Part shown: piece after piece, positions 45,091 through 55,869 of the stretch
Layout: each line of letters begins with the position of its first letter
Numbering within the stretch: position 1 is the stretch's first letter
NCBI RefSeq assembly: GCF_000960085.1
Contig: NZ_JYGT01000006.1
Coordinates: 60,888-124,887, forward strand
DNA length: 64,000 nucleotides
Reading direction: 5' to 3'
Source of the DNA: Streptococcus infantis
Lineage (GTDB): Bacteria; Bacillota; Bacilli; Lactobacillales; Streptococcaceae
The notes under the pieces: generated by a model
What the model was told of the DNA's origin: nothing
What the model saw: only the letters and a program-made list of their open reading frames with translations
The model's database searches: none
Program-made: the position numbers and the translations under genes

Positions 45091-45119
45091 AAAAACGCAT
45101 CCTAAATAGATGCGTTTTT
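45091..45119 (-). terminator. Terminator of malQP
   Basis: AAAAACGCATC / GATGCGTTTTT with a 7-base loop, 8 bases past the malP stop. Confidence 0.88.
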
Positions 45120-45127
45120 GTTTAATC

Positions 45128-47386
45128 TTAGTTCAAGTGCCAGATATCTTCGTTGTACTGAGCGATTGTACGGTCAGATGAGAAGAATCCTGCTTTAGCA
45201 ATGTTGACGATGACTTTATCCAACCATGCGTCACGGTTTTCGTAATCAGCAAGCATTTGCTCTTTGACTTTGATGTAGTCTTCCAAGTCAAGAAGAGTCA
45301 TGAACCAGTCTTTGTTGATCAATTCGTTGTAAAGACGTTCCAAGCGTTCTTTCTTACCAACTGCAAGAACAGCGTCGCTCACGATAAAGTCAACCAATGG
45401 TTTGATCGCTTTGCGAGCGTAGAATTCGCTTGATTTGTAAGCTGATTTTGCGTAAAGATCGATAACAGTTTCTGAATCTTCACCAAAGATGTAGATGTTT
45501 TCGTCTCCAACCAACTCAGCGATTTCCACGTTAGCACCGTCCATAGTACCAAGAGTCAAAGCTCCGTTCAACATGAATTTCATGTTACCAGTACCTGAAG
45601 CTTCTTTAGAAGCAAGTGAGATTTGTTCTGAGATGTCACATGCTGGGATAAGGAAGCTTGCTGCAGTAACGTTGTAGTTTTCAACCATTACCACTTGCAA
45701 GTGTGGAGCTACTGCTGGGTCGTTAGCAATCACTTCTGACAAGCAAAGGATCAAGTGGATGATGTCTTGAGCAATTGTGTAGGCAGGAGCTGCTTTACCA
45801 CCAAAGAATACTGTGATTGGACGAGCAGGGATATTACCAGCCTTGATGTCCAAGTATTTGTGGATCACATACAAAGCGTTCATTTGTTGACGTTTGTACT
45901 CGTGAAGACGTTTGATTTGGATATCAAAGATAGAGTTAGTATTGATTTCCACACCTTGGTGTTCTTTCAAGTGACGAGCCAATTTACGTTTGTTGTGAGC
46001 TTTGATGCTTTTCAATTTTTCTTTGACAGCAGCCTTGTCTTCGTATGAAAGGAGGTCTTCCAATTGAGAAGCTTCATGGTGCCATTCGCGGCCAAGGATC
46101 TCATCCAAGTAGTGAGACAAGCTTGGGTTAGCATGCATGAGCCAACGACGGAAAGTGATACCGTTTGTTTTGTTGTTGAATTTTTCTGGGTAAAGATCGT
46201 AGAAGGCTTTCAACTCAGAGTTCTTCAAAATTTCTGTGTGAAGAGCGGCAACCCCGTTTACGCTATATCCATAGTGGATATCCATGTGGGCCATGTGTAC
46301 ACGATCGTTTTCATCAATGATTTGAACAGCCGGATCTTTGTATTCAGCACGAACACGACGGTCCAATTCTTTGATGATTGGTACCAAGTGAGGAACCACT
46401 TCTTCCAAGAATTCAAGAGGCCATTTTTCAAGGGCTTCAGCAAGGATTGTGTGGTTTGTGTAAGCAGTCATGCTACGAACGATAGAAATTGCTTCATCAA
46501 GTTCGATACCACGTTCAGTCAAAAGACGGATCAATTCAGGAATCACCATTGATGGGTGAGTATCGTTGATTTGTACAACTGCGTAGTCAGCAAGGTCATG
46601 CAAGTTGCTTCCTTTTTCGATTGCTTCATCGATGATCAATTGAGCACCGTTTGAAACCATGAAGTATTGTTGGAAGATACGGAGCAATTCACCTTGTTTG
46701 TCGCTATCGTCTGGGTAAAGGAAAAGAGTCAAGTTGCGAGCGATGTCTGTCTTGTCAAAGTCGATACCATCTTCGATGATAGAAGAGTCAACTGAATCCA
46801 AGTCAAACAAACGCAAGCGGTTTTTCGTAGCTGTTTTGTAACCAGGTACATCGATATCGTAAAGAGTAGATGTCAATGTAAAGTGTGCAAATGGCACTTG
46901 GTAGCTACGGCTTGAGCGAACCAACCAGTTTTGGTCAGTCAACCAAGCGTTAGGAATTGTTTCTTGTTGGTTGTTTTTAAGAACTTGTTGGAAAAGACCA
47001 AAGTGGTAGTTCAAACCAACACCGTCACCGTTCAAACCAAGTGTAGCGATTGAGTCGATAAAGCAGGCTGCTAAACGTCCCAAACCACCATTACCAAGTG
47101 ATGGTTCCAATTCTACTTCTTCGATTTCGATCAACTCTTTACCTGCATCAGCAAGTTCTTTTTTAACTTCGTCATAAAGACCAAGGTTAATCAAGTTGTT
47201 TGACAAGAGTTTACCAATCAAGAACTCAGCTGAGATATAGTAAACTTTTTTCTTACCAGTGTTGACTGGTTTTTGGCTGCTTGCAAGTTTGCTGTAGTTA
47301 AGAAGAGCAAGGTAAAGCTCTTCGTTGCTACATTCTGCGATAGATTTATTGTAACGATTTTGTACAAATTCTTTTAATGGTAACAT
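45128..47386 (-). CDS. malP: Maltodextrin/glycogen phosphorylase
   Basis: 752 residues, GT35 family. Releases glucose-1-phosphate from maltodextrins. [21 protein letters not shown] near the N-terminus and the pyridoxal-phosphate lysine in [28 protein letters not shown] are seen. Shorter than glycogen-regulated forms, lacking an N-terminal extension. Follows malQ by 23 bases; the two are one operon from the MalR-controlled divergent promoter. Confidence 0.96.
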   Translation of the reverse strand: MLPLKEFVQNRYNKSIAECSNEELYLALLNYSKLASSQKPVNTGKKKVYYISAEFLIGKLLSNNLINLGLYDEVKKELADAGKELIEIEEVELEPSLGNGGLGRLAACFIDSIATLGLNGDGVGLNYHFGLFQQVLKNNQQETIPNAWLTDQNWLVRSSRSYQVPFAHFTLTSTLYDIDVPGYKTATKNRLRLFDLDSVDSSIIEDGIDFDKTDIARNLTLFLYPDDSDKQGELLRIFQQYFMVSNGAQLIIDEAIEKGSNLHDLADYAVVQINDTHPSMVIPELIRLLTERGIELDEAISIVRSMTAYTNHTILAEALEKWPLEFLEEVVPHLVPIIKELDRRVRAEYKDPAVQIIDENDRVHMAHMDIHYGYSVNGVAALHTEILKNSELKAFYDLYPEKFNNKTNGITFRRWLMHANPSLSHYLDEILGREWHHEASQLEDLLSYEDKAAVKEKLKSIKAHNKRKLARHLKEHQGVEINTNSIFDIQIKRLHEYKRQQMNALYVIHKYLDIKAGNIPARPITVFFGGKAAPAYTIAQDIIHLILCLSEVIANDPAVAPHLQVVMVENYNVTAASFLIPACDISEQISLASKEASGTGNMKFMLNGALTLGTMDGANVEIAELVGDENIYIFGEDSETVIDLYAKSAYKSSEFYARKAIKPLVDFIVSDAVLAVGKKERLERLYNELINKDWFMTLLDLEDYIKVKEQMLADYENRDAWLDKVIVNIAKAGFFSSDRTIAQYNEDIWHLN

Positions 47387-47409
47387 TTTTTGTGTCTCCT
47401 GATAATGTC

Positions 47410-48927
47410 TTATTTCTTTAATTCTACCAAATTTTCATTGATTCGGCGATAAATTGTAGTCAAGTCAAGCAAAGTTTCTTCGACAGCAGGAGTCAATTGA
47501 TCCTCTGTCATACGCCATGACCAGTTTCCACCAAGAGTAGATGGGAAGTTCATACGAGCTGAACCATCCAACTCTAGCAAATCTTGCATAGTAGCAATCG
47601 TCATGAAACTTACTGATGCAAAAGCTGTACGAAGCATAGCATGTACTACTGTTTCGTACTCTTTACGGTTTGTATAACGTGCCATGTACTCACGAGTTGG
47701 ATCATCGATCTCATTGCGATACCAACCAAGAACAGTGTTGTTATCGTGTGTTCCTGTGTACATAACTGAGTTGGCTGGTGCCAAGTGTGGGCTGTCGATG
47801 CTTTCGTGCTCTGGGTTGAAGGCAAATTGAAGGACTTTCATTCCTGGGAAACCAGTGCGTTCACGTAGTTCGATAACTTCGTCAGTCATGAATCCAAGGT
47901 CTTCTGCGATGATGTTCAAGTCACCAAGTTCCTCTTTCACCGCTGCAAAGAGTTTGTAGTCAGGCCCTTTTACCCATTTACCAGGTGCTGCTGTTTTAGA
48001 ACCAGCAGGAATTTCCCAGTAAGACTCAAATCCACGGAAGTGGTCGATACGAACGATATCGTAGATTTTGAAGCTTTCACGCAAGCGTTCAATCCACCAT
48101 TTGTAGCCATCTTTGTCCATTGCTTCCCAGTCATAGATTGGGTTCCCCCAAAGTTGACCGTCTGCAGAGAACTCATCTGGTGGGCATCCTGCAATGTGAG
48201 TCGCTTTTCCGTTTTCATCTGTTTTAAAGAGATGTGGATTTGCCCACATATCACTTGAGTCCTCAGCCACATAGATAGGCATGTCTCCAACGATTTCAAT
48301 GTGGTTATCGTTGGCGTATGCTTTCAATTTCAACCATTGTTGGAAGAAGAGATATTGAGTTACGCGGTGGTAAACAAGCTTGTCAGCTAATTTCTCACGG
48401 TAACTTTCAAGAGTTGAAGCTTTGCGAGCACGAGCATCAGCATCTGGCCACTCTGTCCAAGCGAGATTATCAAAATGCTCTTTGATAGCCATATACTCAG
48501 CAAAGAGTTCAAGCCATGATTGGTTTTCTTGAGCAAACTTTTCGTAATCTTTGACATCTCCAACTTCAAGGAAACGTTTAACAGCTTTCTCTAAAAGTGG
48601 ACGACGTGCATAGTAGATCTTAGCGTAGTCAACTTCAGCTGGGTTGCTACCAAAGTCAACACCTTCGAGATCGCTTGCTTCCAACAAGCCTTGCTCTACC
48701 AAAATATCGAGATCGATAAAGTGAGTGTTTCCAGCAAAGGCTGAGAATGATTGGTAAGGAGAGTCTCCATAGCTAGTTGTTCCCAAAGGAAGGATTTGCC
48801 AGTAGCGTTGCTTAGTACGAACCAAGAAATCAACGAAATCATAGGCGCTTTGACCAAATGATCCGATTCCGTATGCTCCCGGAAGTGATGAGATGTGCAT
48901 TAACACACCGCTTTGACGTTTTTTCAT
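47410..48927 (-). CDS. malQ: 4-alpha-glucanotransferase (amylomaltase)
   Basis: 505 residues, GH77. Disproportionates maltodextrins, giving glucose and longer chains for MalP. Motifs [45 protein letters not shown] (nucleophile Asp), IAEDLGFM (Glu) and [11 protein letters not shown] are complete. Ribosome binding site GAGGTG before the ATG. Confidence 0.97.
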   Translation of the reverse strand: MKKRQSGVLMHISSLPGAYGIGSFGQSAYDFVDFLVRTKQRYWQILPLGTTSYGDSPYQSFSAFAGNTHFIDLDILVEQGLLEASDLEGVDFGSNPAEVDYAKIYYARRPLLEKAVKRFLEVGDVKDYEKFAQENQSWLELFAEYMAIKEHFDNLAWTEWPDADARARKASTLESYREKLADKLVYHRVTQYLFFQQWLKLKAYANDNHIEIVGDMPIYVAEDSSDMWANPHLFKTDENGKATHIAGCPPDEFSADGQLWGNPIYDWEAMDKDGYKWWIERLRESFKIYDIVRIDHFRGFESYWEIPAGSKTAAPGKWVKGPDYKLFAAVKEELGDLNIIAEDLGFMTDEVIELRERTGFPGMKVLQFAFNPEHESIDSPHLAPANSVMYTGTHDNNTVLGWYRNEIDDPTREYMARYTNRKEYETVVHAMLRTAFASVSFMTIATMQDLLELDGSARMNFPSTLGGNWSWRMTEDQLTPAVEETLLDLTTIYRRINENLVELKK

Positions 48928-48970
48928 ATTAGCACCTCAAGTGTTTGTATTATTAATTACTTTATCATTT

Positions 48971-49022
48971 GCGCAAACGTTTGCGCTAATTAAAGTATAA
49001 CCCATTTCCAAAAGAAATGCAA
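48971..49022 (-). promoter_or_regulatory. malQP promoter and MalR operator
   Basis: Minus strand -35 TTGCAT (49017-49022), 17 bp, -10 TATACT (48994-48999). The perfect palindrome GCGCAAACGTTTGCGC (48971-48986) covers the start region, and ATGCAAGCGTTTT overlapping the -35 is another LacI-type or CcpA (cre) half-match. Beyond it, to 49248, is AT-rich sequence with one more site GCGCAATCGTTTCC at 49121-49134. Confidence 0.8.
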
Positions 49023-49248
49023 GCGTTTTTAAAAAAAACTTTTTTTGATTTATTTATAATAACAAAAATAAAATTTACTATATACACCTTTTTAAGCTTA
49101 ATAAAATTTTCAAAAAAATTGCGCAATCGTTTCCATTTGCCCATTTCCGAACAATTTTTTCTTAATTATTTACTTTTTCTTCTTATTATATCGACAGTTT
49201 TCGGTTTCTCTTAATTTTAAGCTTTTTAAAAATTTTTCAAAAAAACGC

Positions 49249-49302
49249 TTGCAACCGTTTTCCGTTTGTGCTATACTAGGTCCATAAGGGAAAACGTTTG
49301 CG
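49249..49302 (+). promoter_or_regulatory. malX promoter with MalR operators
   Basis: -35 TTGCAA (49249-49254), 17 bp, -10 TATACT (49272-49277). GCAACCGTTTTCC overlaps the -35 and spacer, and GGAAAACGTTTGCG lies at 49289-49302 in the early transcript; both share the CGTTT core of the malQP operator. Confidence 0.78.
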
Positions 49303-49346
49303 TTTCCTCGAAATTAAAATTTGTTATTCTTTAGGAGGAATACACT

Positions 49347-50615
49347 ATGTCAACTAAATTCATGAAGAGCGCTGCCGTACTTGGTACTGCTACTCTTGCT
49401 AGCTTGCTTTTGGTAGCTTGTGGAAGCAAAACTGCTGATAAAGCTGCTGATTCTTCTGCATCAGGAAGTCAAGAAATCACTTTCTACGTTGAAGATCAAT
49501 ATAAAGCATTCGCAGAATCAGCTGCAAAAGCTTACGAAAAAGAAGCTGGTGTAAAAGTTACTATTAAAACTGGTGACCAATTAGGTGGACTTGATAACCT
49601 TTCACTTGATAACCAATCAGGTAAAGCTGCTGACGTTATGATGGCTCCATACGACCGTGTAGGTAGCCTTGGTACTGACGGACAACTTTCAGAAGTTACT
49701 TTGAGCGACGGTGCTAAAACAGATGACACTACTAAATCTCTTGTAACTGTTGGTGGTAAAGTTTACGGAGCTCCAGCCGTTATCGAATCACTTGTTATGT
49801 ACTACAACAAAGATTTGATTAAAGAAGCTCCAAAAACATTTGCTGACTTAGAAAACCTTGCTAAAGATAGCAAATACGCTTTCGCTGGTGAAGACGGAAA
49901 AACAACTGCTTTCCTAGCTGACTGGACTAACTTCTACTACGCATACGGACTTCTTGCAGGTAACGGTGCTTACGTATTTGGTGACAACGGTAAAAATCCT
50001 AAAGATATCGGTCTTGCTAACGATGGTGCTATCGCAGGTATCGAATACGCTAAGACTTGGTACGACAAATGGCCTAAAGGTATGCAAGATACTGAAGGTG
50101 CTGGAAACTTGATCCAAACTCAATTCCAAGAAGGTAAAACAGCTGCAATCATCGACGGTCCTTGGAAAGCTCAAGCATTCAAAGACGCTAAAGTAAACTA
50201 CGGTGTTGCAACTATCCCAACTCTTCCAAACGGCAAAAACTATGCAGCCTTTGGTGGTGGTAAAGCTTGGATTATCCCATCAAGCACTAAGAACCTTGAA
50301 GGCGCTCAAAAATTTGTAGACTTCCTTGTTTCAACTGACCAACAAAAAGCATTCTACGATGCAACTAACGAAATCCCAGCGAATACTGAAGCTCGCGCTT
50401 ACGCTGAAGGTAAAAACGATGAGTTGACTACAGCTGTTATCAAACAGTTCCAAAACGCTCAACCAATGCCAAACATCTCTCAAATGTCAACAGTTTGGGA
50501 CCCAGCTAAAACAATGCTCTTTGACGCTGTAAGCGGTAAGAAAGATGCTAAAACAGCTGCTAATGATGCTGTAACATTGATCAAAGAAACAATCCAACAA
50601 AAATTTGGTAACTAA
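49347..50615 (+). CDS. malX: Maltodextrin-binding lipoprotein MalX
   Basis: 422 residues. Lipoprotein signal with lipobox LLLVACGS, then an SBP family 1 fold: ITFYVEDQYKAFAESAAKAYEKE, TAIIDGPWKAQAF-type motif (AAIIDGPWKAQAF) and FGGGKAWIIPSS. Captures linear maltodextrins outside the membrane for MalCD. AGGAGG eight bases before the ATG. A hairpin after the gene should raise malX mRNA over malCD. Confidence 0.97.
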   Translation: MSTKFMKSAAVLGTATLASLLLVACGSKTADKAADSSASGSQEITFYVEDQYKAFAESAAKAYEKEAGVKVTIKTGDQLGGLDNLSLDNQSGKAADVMMAPYDRVGSLGTDGQLSEVTLSDGAKTDDTTKSLVTVGGKVYGAPAVIESLVMYYNKDLIKEAPKTFADLENLAKDSKYAFAGEDGKTTAFLADWTNFYYAYGLLAGNGAYVFGDNGKNPKDIGLANDGAIAGIEYAKTWYDKWPKGMQDTEGAGNLIQTQFQEGKTAAIIDGPWKAQAFKDAKVNYGVATIPTLPNGKNYAAFGGGKAWIIPSSTKNLEGAQKFVDFLVSTDQQKAFYDATNEIPANTEARAYAEGKNDELTTAVIKQFQNAQPMPNISQMSTVWDPAKTMLFDAVSGKKDAKTAANDAVTLIKETIQQKFGN

Positions 50616-50624
50616 TTGATTGCT

Positions 50625-50660
50625 TCAAGGGAGATAATTCAAACATCTCCCTTGATTTTT
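50625..50660 (+). terminator. Attenuating hairpin between malX and malC
   Basis: 11-bp perfect stem TCAAGGGAGAT / ATCTCCCTTGA followed by TTTTT; probably a partial terminator giving excess binding protein. Confidence 0.85.
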
Positions 50661-50738
50661 AAATACACTGACAATGTTTTCAGTAACCTTGCTGATTAGC
50701 ATCGAGCTCTGAGCTCATATCTTATGAAAGGAGCACTC

Positions 50739-52028
50739 ATGGAACAACAACCAAAAAAAGCAGCCTTGCTTTCATTGATCCCTGGGTTGGGGCAAATCTA
50801 TAACAAACAAAAAGCTAAAGGTTTTATCTTCCTTGCTGTAACAGTAGTTTTTGTCCTCTATTTTGTAGCACTTGCAGCACCTGAATTGAGCAATTTGATC
50901 ACACTCGGTGAAAAACCTGGACGTGATAACTCTCTCTTCATGTTGATTCGTGGTGCATTTCACTCTATCTTTGTAATTGTTTATCTAGCATTCTATATTT
51001 TCAATATTAAAGACGCACATACGATTGCAAAACGTATCAATAATGGCATTCCTGTCCCATTGACATTGAAGGATATGATTAAAGGTATCTATGAAAATGG
51101 ATTCCCATACTTACTCATCATCCCATCTTATGTTGCCATGACATTTGCTATCATCTTCCCAGTTATTGTAACCTTGATGATTGCCTTTACCAACTATGAT
51201 TTCCAACATTTACCACCAAATAAATTGTTGGATTGGGTTGGATTGACTAACTTCACAAATATCTGGAGCTTGAGTACTTTCCGTTCAGCCTTCGGTTCTG
51301 TTCTTTCTTGGACTATTATCTGGGCTTTATCTGCATCTACTTTGCAAATCGTACTCGGTATCTTTACAGCTATTATTGCTAACCAACCATTCATCAAAGG
51401 AAAACGTATCTTTGGTGTTATCTTCCTTCTCCCTTGGGCTGTTCCAGCCTTCATCACTATCTTGACATTCTCAAACATGTTCAACGATAGTGTCGGAGCT
51501 ATCAATACTCAAGTTATCCCTCTCTTTGCTAAGGTTCTTCCTTTCCTAGATGGAGCACTTATCCCTTGGAAGACAAACCCAACTTGGACTAAGGTTGCCT
51601 TGATTATGATGCAAGGTTGGCTTGGATTCCCTTATATCTATGTCTTGACTCTCGGTATCCTACAGTCTATTCCAAACGACTTGTACGAAGCAGCTTATAT
51701 CGATGGTGCAAACGCTTGGCAAAAATTCCGCAACATTACTTTCCCAATGATTTTAGCTGTTGCGGCACCTACTTTGATCAGCCAATACACCTTCAACTTT
51801 AACAACTTCTCTATCATGTACCTCTTCAATGGTGGTGGTCCTGGTAGTGTCGGTGGTGGAGCTGGTTCGACCGATATCTTGATTTCATGGATTTACCGCT
51901 TGACAACTGGTACAGCTCCTCAATACTCTATGGCAGCTGCCGTTACCTTGATTATTTCAATCATTGTCATCTCTATTTCTATGATTGCATTCAAGAAACT
52001 ACACGCATTTGATATGGAGGACGTCTAA
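50739..52028 (+). CDS. malC: Maltodextrin ABC permease MalC (MalF-type)
   Basis: 429 residues; start at 50739 ([10 protein letters not shown]) with GGAG five bases upstream; an ATG 15 bases earlier overlaps that site. An N-terminal extra region with [14 protein letters not shown] is followed by the permease core and the EAA loop [21 protein letters not shown], which docks the ATPase. No ATPase gene is in the locus; in S. pneumoniae the shared MsmK ATPase, encoded elsewhere, does this job. Confidence 0.96.
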   Translation: MEQQPKKAALLSLIPGLGQIYNKQKAKGFIFLAVTVVFVLYFVALAAPELSNLITLGEKPGRDNSLFMLIRGAFHSIFVIVYLAFYIFNIKDAHTIAKRINNGIPVPLTLKDMIKGIYENGFPYLLIIPSYVAMTFAIIFPVIVTLMIAFTNYDFQHLPPNKLLDWVGLTNFTNIWSLSTFRSAFGSVLSWTIIWALSASTLQIVLGIFTAIIANQPFIKGKRIFGVIFLLPWAVPAFITILTFSNMFNDSVGAINTQVIPLFAKVLPFLDGALIPWKTNPTWTKVALIMMQGWLGFPYIYVLTLGILQSIPNDLYEAAYIDGANAWQKFRNITFPMILAVAAPTLISQYTFNFNNFSIMYLFNGGGPGSVGGGAGSTDILISWIYRLTTGTAPQYSMAAAVTLIISIIVISISMIAFKKLHAFDMEDV

Positions 52029-52029
52029 G

Positions 52030-52872
52030 ATGAATAACTCAATCAAACTCAAACGTAGACTGACTCAAACCCTCACTTACCTCTACTTGATTGGACTTTC
52101 AATCGTCATTATCTATCCTCTTTTAATCACGATTATGTCAGCCTTCAAGGCTGGTAACGTAGTGGCCTTTAAACTCGACAGCAATGTCAACTTTAGTCTT
52201 GATAACTTCAAAGGACTCTTTACAGAAACCTTGTACGGTACATGGTACCTTAATACTTTGATCATCGCTTTGATCACTATGGTCGTTCAGACAAGTATTA
52301 TCGTCCTTGCTGGTTATGCATACAGCCGTTACAACTTCTTGGCTCGTAAACAAAGTTTGGTCTTCTTCTTGATTATCCAAATGGTGCCAACAATGGCCGC
52401 TTTGACTGCCTTCTTCGTTATGGCCCTTATGTTGAACGCCCTTAACCATAGCTGGTTCCTCATCTTCCTCTATGTCGGTGGTGGTATCCCTATGAATGCT
52501 TGGTTAATGAAAGGTTACTTTGACACCGTGCCAATGTCTCTTGATGAATCCGCAAAACTGGATGGTGCAGGACACTTCCGCCGCTTCTGGCAAATCGTTC
52601 TCCCTCTTGTTCGCCCAATGGTTGCCGTACAAGCACTCTGGGCCTTCATGGGACCTTTCGGAGACTATATCCTCTCTAGTTTCTTGCTTCGTGAGAAAGA
52701 ATACTTTACAGTTGCCGTTGGTCTACAAACCTTCGTCAACAATGCGAAGAACTTGAAGATTGCTTACTTCTCAGCAGGTGCTATCCTCATTGCTCTTCCA
52801 ATCTGTACACTCTTCTTCTTCTTGCAAAAGAACTTCGTTTCAGGACTTACAAGCGGTGGCGACAAGGGGTAA
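52030..52872 (+). CDS. malD: Maltodextrin ABC permease MalD (MalG-type)
   Basis: 280 residues; ATG at 52030 with GGAGG nine bases upstream, starting one base after the malC stop. Six helices; EAA loop [22 protein letters not shown]. Forms the pore with MalC. The stop codon lies inside the terminator hairpin. Confidence 0.96.
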   Translation: MNNSIKLKRRLTQTLTYLYLIGLSIVIIYPLLITIMSAFKAGNVVAFKLDSNVNFSLDNFKGLFTETLYGTWYLNTLIIALITMVVQTSIIVLAGYAYSRYNFLARKQSLVFFLIIQMVPTMAALTAFFVMALMLNALNHSWFLIFLYVGGGIPMNAWLMKGYFDTVPMSLDESAKLDGAGHFRRFWQIVLPLVRPMVAVQALWAFMGPFGDYILSSFLLREKEYFTVAVGLQTFVNNAKNLKIAYFSAGAILIALPICTLFFFLQKNFVSGLTSGGDKG

Positions 52873-52897
52873 TATACCCTCGCCACCCTTTTCTTTT
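52855..52897 (+). terminator. Terminator of malXCD overlapping the malD stop
   Basis: GGTGGCGA (52855-52862) / TCGCCACC (52880-52887) with an inner GGGTA/TACCC stem, then CTTTTCTTTTT. Confidence 0.85.
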
Positions 52898-53014
52898 TGA
52901 ACTTGTAGCTAGATTGTCTGATGAGAAGTCGAGCTTATCGAGAAAGCCTTCTTGTTTGTTCGTGAACAGATGTTAACAAACATTCACTTTTACCAAGGAT
53001 TCTACTATCCCCGC

Positions 53015-53043
53015 TTGAAATAAAACCCATTTCTCTATATAAT
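53015..53043 (+). promoter_or_regulatory. Promoter of malAR
   Basis: -35 TTGAAA (53015-53020), 17 bp, -10 TATAAT (53038-53043). Confidence 0.8.
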
Positions 53044-53077
53044 ACTCGTATAGAAAAATGCCTATAGAAAGAGATTT

Positions 53078-53878
53078 ATGTTACCATATCCGTTTTCTTA
53101 TTTTAATAGTATTTGGGGATTTCGTAAGCCCCTCTCTCATCGTTTTGGTCTAAACTGGTTTCAACTGATTTTTACCAGTATTTTCTTGATTAGCTTATCC
53201 ATGGTGCCTATTGCTATCCAGAACAGTTCTCAGGAAACCTATCCTTTAGAGACGTTCATCGATGATGTCTATGCTCCATTGACGGACGAAGTCGTTCAGG
53301 ATCTAGCTAAGAACGCCAAGATTGTAGATGGTAAACTAAGCTATACGGGTTCAACTCCTCATCAAGCTTCTGTTCAAATTGGAGATACTTCTAGTTCAAG
53401 TTTCCCTGAGGAATTGCTCCTTAGCTTTGAACCCGAGAATCTCGCCATCAGTAAGCAAGGAAAAGAACTAACCAGCATTCGCTATCACGCTATCACGACT
53501 GAAAGTTTTCAAAACAAGGAGAGCTTGACTCAGGCCATTTCTAAAGACTGGTATCAACAGAACCGTGTCTATATCAGCCTCTTCCTGGTCTTAGGTGCTA
53601 GTTTCCTCTTTGGACTTAATTTTTTCATTGTAGCTTTAGGTGCGAGCCTTTTGCTCTACTTTACGAAAAAATCACGTCTCTTCTCATTCAAGACCTATAA
53701 AGAGTGCTATCATTTTATTTTGAACTGTTTAGGATTGCCAACTTTAATTACACTGATTCTAGGTCTTTTAGGACAGAATATGGCAACTTTAATTACTGTT
53801 CAAAACATTTTATTTGTTCTATACCTGGTCACTATCTTTTACAAGACTCATTATCGTGATCCAGACTACCAAAAGTAG
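53078..53878 (+). CDS. malA: Maltodextrin locus membrane protein MalA (DUF1189-like)
   Basis: 266 residues. One N-terminal helix (about 25-45), an extracellular part (about 50-165) and four C-terminal helices, the DUF1189 pattern. Encoded 9 bases ahead of malR in the order seen in S. pneumoniae. Role in maltodextrin use not established. Confidence 0.85.
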   Translation: MLPYPFSYFNSIWGFRKPLSHRFGLNWFQLIFTSIFLISLSMVPIAIQNSSQETYPLETFIDDVYAPLTDEVVQDLAKNAKIVDGKLSYTGSTPHQASVQIGDTSSSSFPEELLLSFEPENLAISKQGKELTSIRYHAITTESFQNKESLTQAISKDWYQQNRVYISLFLVLGASFLFGLNFFIVALGASLLLYFTKKSRLFSFKTYKECYHFILNCLGLPTLITLILGLLGQNMATLITVQNILFVLYLVTIFYKTHYRDPDYQK

Positions 53879-53887
53879 GAGATTATT

Positions 53888-54874
53888 ATGCCTGTTACGA
53901 TTAAAGACGTGGCCAAGGCTGCAGGGGTTTCACCCTCAACCGTAACCCGTGTTATTCAAAACAAATCAACCATTAGCGATGAGACAAAAAAACGAGTTCG
54001 CAAGGCAATGAAAGAACTCAACTACCATCCCAATCTCAATGCGAGAAGCTTAGTTAGCAGCTACACCCAGGTCATTGGTTTGGTTCTTCCAGACGACTCT
54101 GATGCTTTCTATCAAAACCCCTTCTTTCCTTCTGTTCTGAGAGGGATTGCACAAGTTGCCTCAGAAAACCACTATGCCATCCAGATTGCAACCGGAAAAG
54201 ACGAAAAAGAGCGTTTAAACGCCATTTCACAAATGGTCTACGGAAAGCGTGTGGATGGACTTATCTTCTTGTATGCCCAAGAGAATGATCCCTTGGTGCA
54301 ATTAGTTGCCGATGAGCAATTTCCCTTCCTCATCCTTGGAAAATCACTTTCCCCTTTTATTCCACTTGTTGATAATGATAACATCCAAGCCGGATTTGAT
54401 GCGACCGAATATTTCATCAAAAAAGGATGCAGTCGCATTGCTTTCATTGGTGGTACCAAGAAGCTCTTCGTTACCCAGGATCGTCTAACAGGTTACGAGC
54501 AAGCACTTCAAGAACACAATCTGCCTCTTGATAGTCACCGTACCTTCTTTGCAGACGAGTTTCTAGAAGAAAAGGGCTATAACTTTAGTAAACAACTCTT
54601 TAAACACGACCCTCAGACCGATGCTATTATTACAACCGATAGTCTCTTAGCTGAAGGTGTCTGTAACTACCTCAACGAACACCAGCTTGATGTTCCGGTT
54701 CTCAGCTTTGATTCGGTGAATCCAAGATTGAATCTAGCTGCCTATGTTGATATCAATAGTCTTGCTCTTGGCCGAACTTCATTTGAAACCATTCTGCAAA
54801 TCATTAATGATGTCAAGGAAAATCGTCAAATCTGCTATCGACAAGTAATTGCACACGAAATCGTTGAAAAATAA
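53888..54874 (+). CDS. malR: Maltose operon repressor MalR (LacI family)
   Basis: 328 residues. Helix-turn-helix VTIKDVAKAAGVSPSTVTRVIQNKSTISDETKKRVRKAMKEL (2-45) with a hinge YHPNLNARSLVS, then a periplasmic-binding-like core (GRTSFETILQIIND near the end). Represses the malXCD and malQP promoters through the CGTTT-centred palindromes between them; maltose or maltodextrin relieves it in S. pneumoniae. Confidence 0.95.
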   Translation: MPVTIKDVAKAAGVSPSTVTRVIQNKSTISDETKKRVRKAMKELNYHPNLNARSLVSSYTQVIGLVLPDDSDAFYQNPFFPSVLRGIAQVASENHYAIQIATGKDEKERLNAISQMVYGKRVDGLIFLYAQENDPLVQLVADEQFPFLILGKSLSPFIPLVDNDNIQAGFDATEYFIKKGCSRIAFIGGTKKLFVTQDRLTGYEQALQEHNLPLDSHRTFFADEFLEEKGYNFSKQLFKHDPQTDAIITTDSLLAEGVCNYLNEHQLDVPVLSFDSVNPRLNLAAYVDINSLALGRTSFETILQIINDVKENRQICYRQVIAHEIVEK

Positions 54875-54906
54875 AAACCAACTCTCTATTTTGAGTTGGT
54901 TTTTTT
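54875..54906. terminator. Bidirectional terminator between malR and the YitT gene
   Basis: AAACCAACTC / GAGTTGGTTT with A and T tracts on either side. Confidence 0.85.
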
Positions 54907-54927
54907 GTATTCTATTTACCTGAACAA

Positions 54928-55869
54928 CTAGTTTTCAACTTCGACAAATCGTCCAAGAATATGAACATTTTCTGAGACAGATACAAAGGCTGTCGGATCA
55001 ACTTGTTTCATGATTAGTTTAAAATCATTAAACTCTGCACGAGTGATAACCGTTATCAAAACTGCCTTACGCTCGTGGTTATAAGTCCCTTCAGCATCGT
55101 GAATCATGGTCGCACCACGGTGCAATTTATGATGAATTTTCTCAAGAACTGCATCTGGATTACTAGTAACAATCATAGCCTGCATGCGTTTTTGTTTGGT
55201 GAAAACTGCGTCTGTTACACGACTTGAGACAAAGATGGTAATCATAGAATAGAGGGCATATTTCCAACCAAAGGTCAAACCAGCAATCAGCATGATTGTC
55301 CCGTTCACTAGAAAAGAGATGCTTCCGACGTTTCGTCCTGTCTTCTTACGAATAGTAAGGCTGACAATATCCGTTCCACCACTGGAAATGTTATGGCGTA
55401 AGGCAAAGCCGATTCCAAGTCCCATGACTACCCCACCAAAGAGAGCATTGATGATGGGATCCTCTGTCAAGACCACCACTGGCACAAACTGGATAAAGAG
55501 CGAGCTCATGGATACCGTGATAAAGGTAAATATCGTGAACTTATGCCCAATTTGGCGCCAAGCTAAAATCATGAGCGGTATATTGATACAATAGAAAGCT
55601 ACAGAAATTGGAATATGGAAATTAAACCAGTAGTTACTAAGGCTTGAGATAATCTGAGCCAAACCTGTTGCTCCACTTGAATAAACGTGCCCTGGTTGGA
55701 AGAAGAAATTAACGGCTACTGCTGATAGAAAACCATATACCAGAGAAGCTGAAATTTTTTCATCGTATTTTTCTTTAGAAATCCCTTGTAAGACACGTAA
55801 AATCTTCACCCGATGAGCAAAGCGGCGTAGATAATAGTGCCACTTTTTAGTTAGTTTCGTTTGTTTCAT
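54928..55869 (-). CDS. YitT-family membrane protein (DUF161/DUF2179)
   Basis: 313 residues. Six hydrophobic segments with [18 protein letters not shown] and [12 protein letters not shown], then a cytoplasmic DUF2179 domain ([37 protein letters not shown]). Overlaps the aspS 3' end by 23 bases and lacks a clear ribosome binding site, so translation is probably coupled. Function unknown. Confidence 0.9.
   Translation of the reverse strand: MKQTKLTKKWHYYLRRFAHRVKILRVLQGISKEKYDEKISASLVYGFLSAVAVNFFFQPGHVYSSGATGLAQIISSLSNYWFNFHIPISVAFYCINIPLMILAWRQIGHKFTIFTFITVSMSSLFIQFVPVVVLTEDPIINALFGGVVMGLGIGFALRHNISSGGTDIVSLTIRKKTGRNVGSISFLVNGTIMLIAGLTFGWKYALYSMITIFVSSRVTDAVFTKQKRMQAMIVTSNPDAVLEKIHHKLHRGATMIHDAEGTYNHERKAVLITVITRAEFNDFKLIMKQVDPTAFVSVSENVHILGRFVEVEN

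Noticed and set aside
46064..46552. 162-codon plus-strand frame
   Set aside because: Lies entirely antisense to conserved malP sequence and has no ribosome binding site; antisense shadow. The same applies to plus-strand frames inside fakA, mgtA and mutL.
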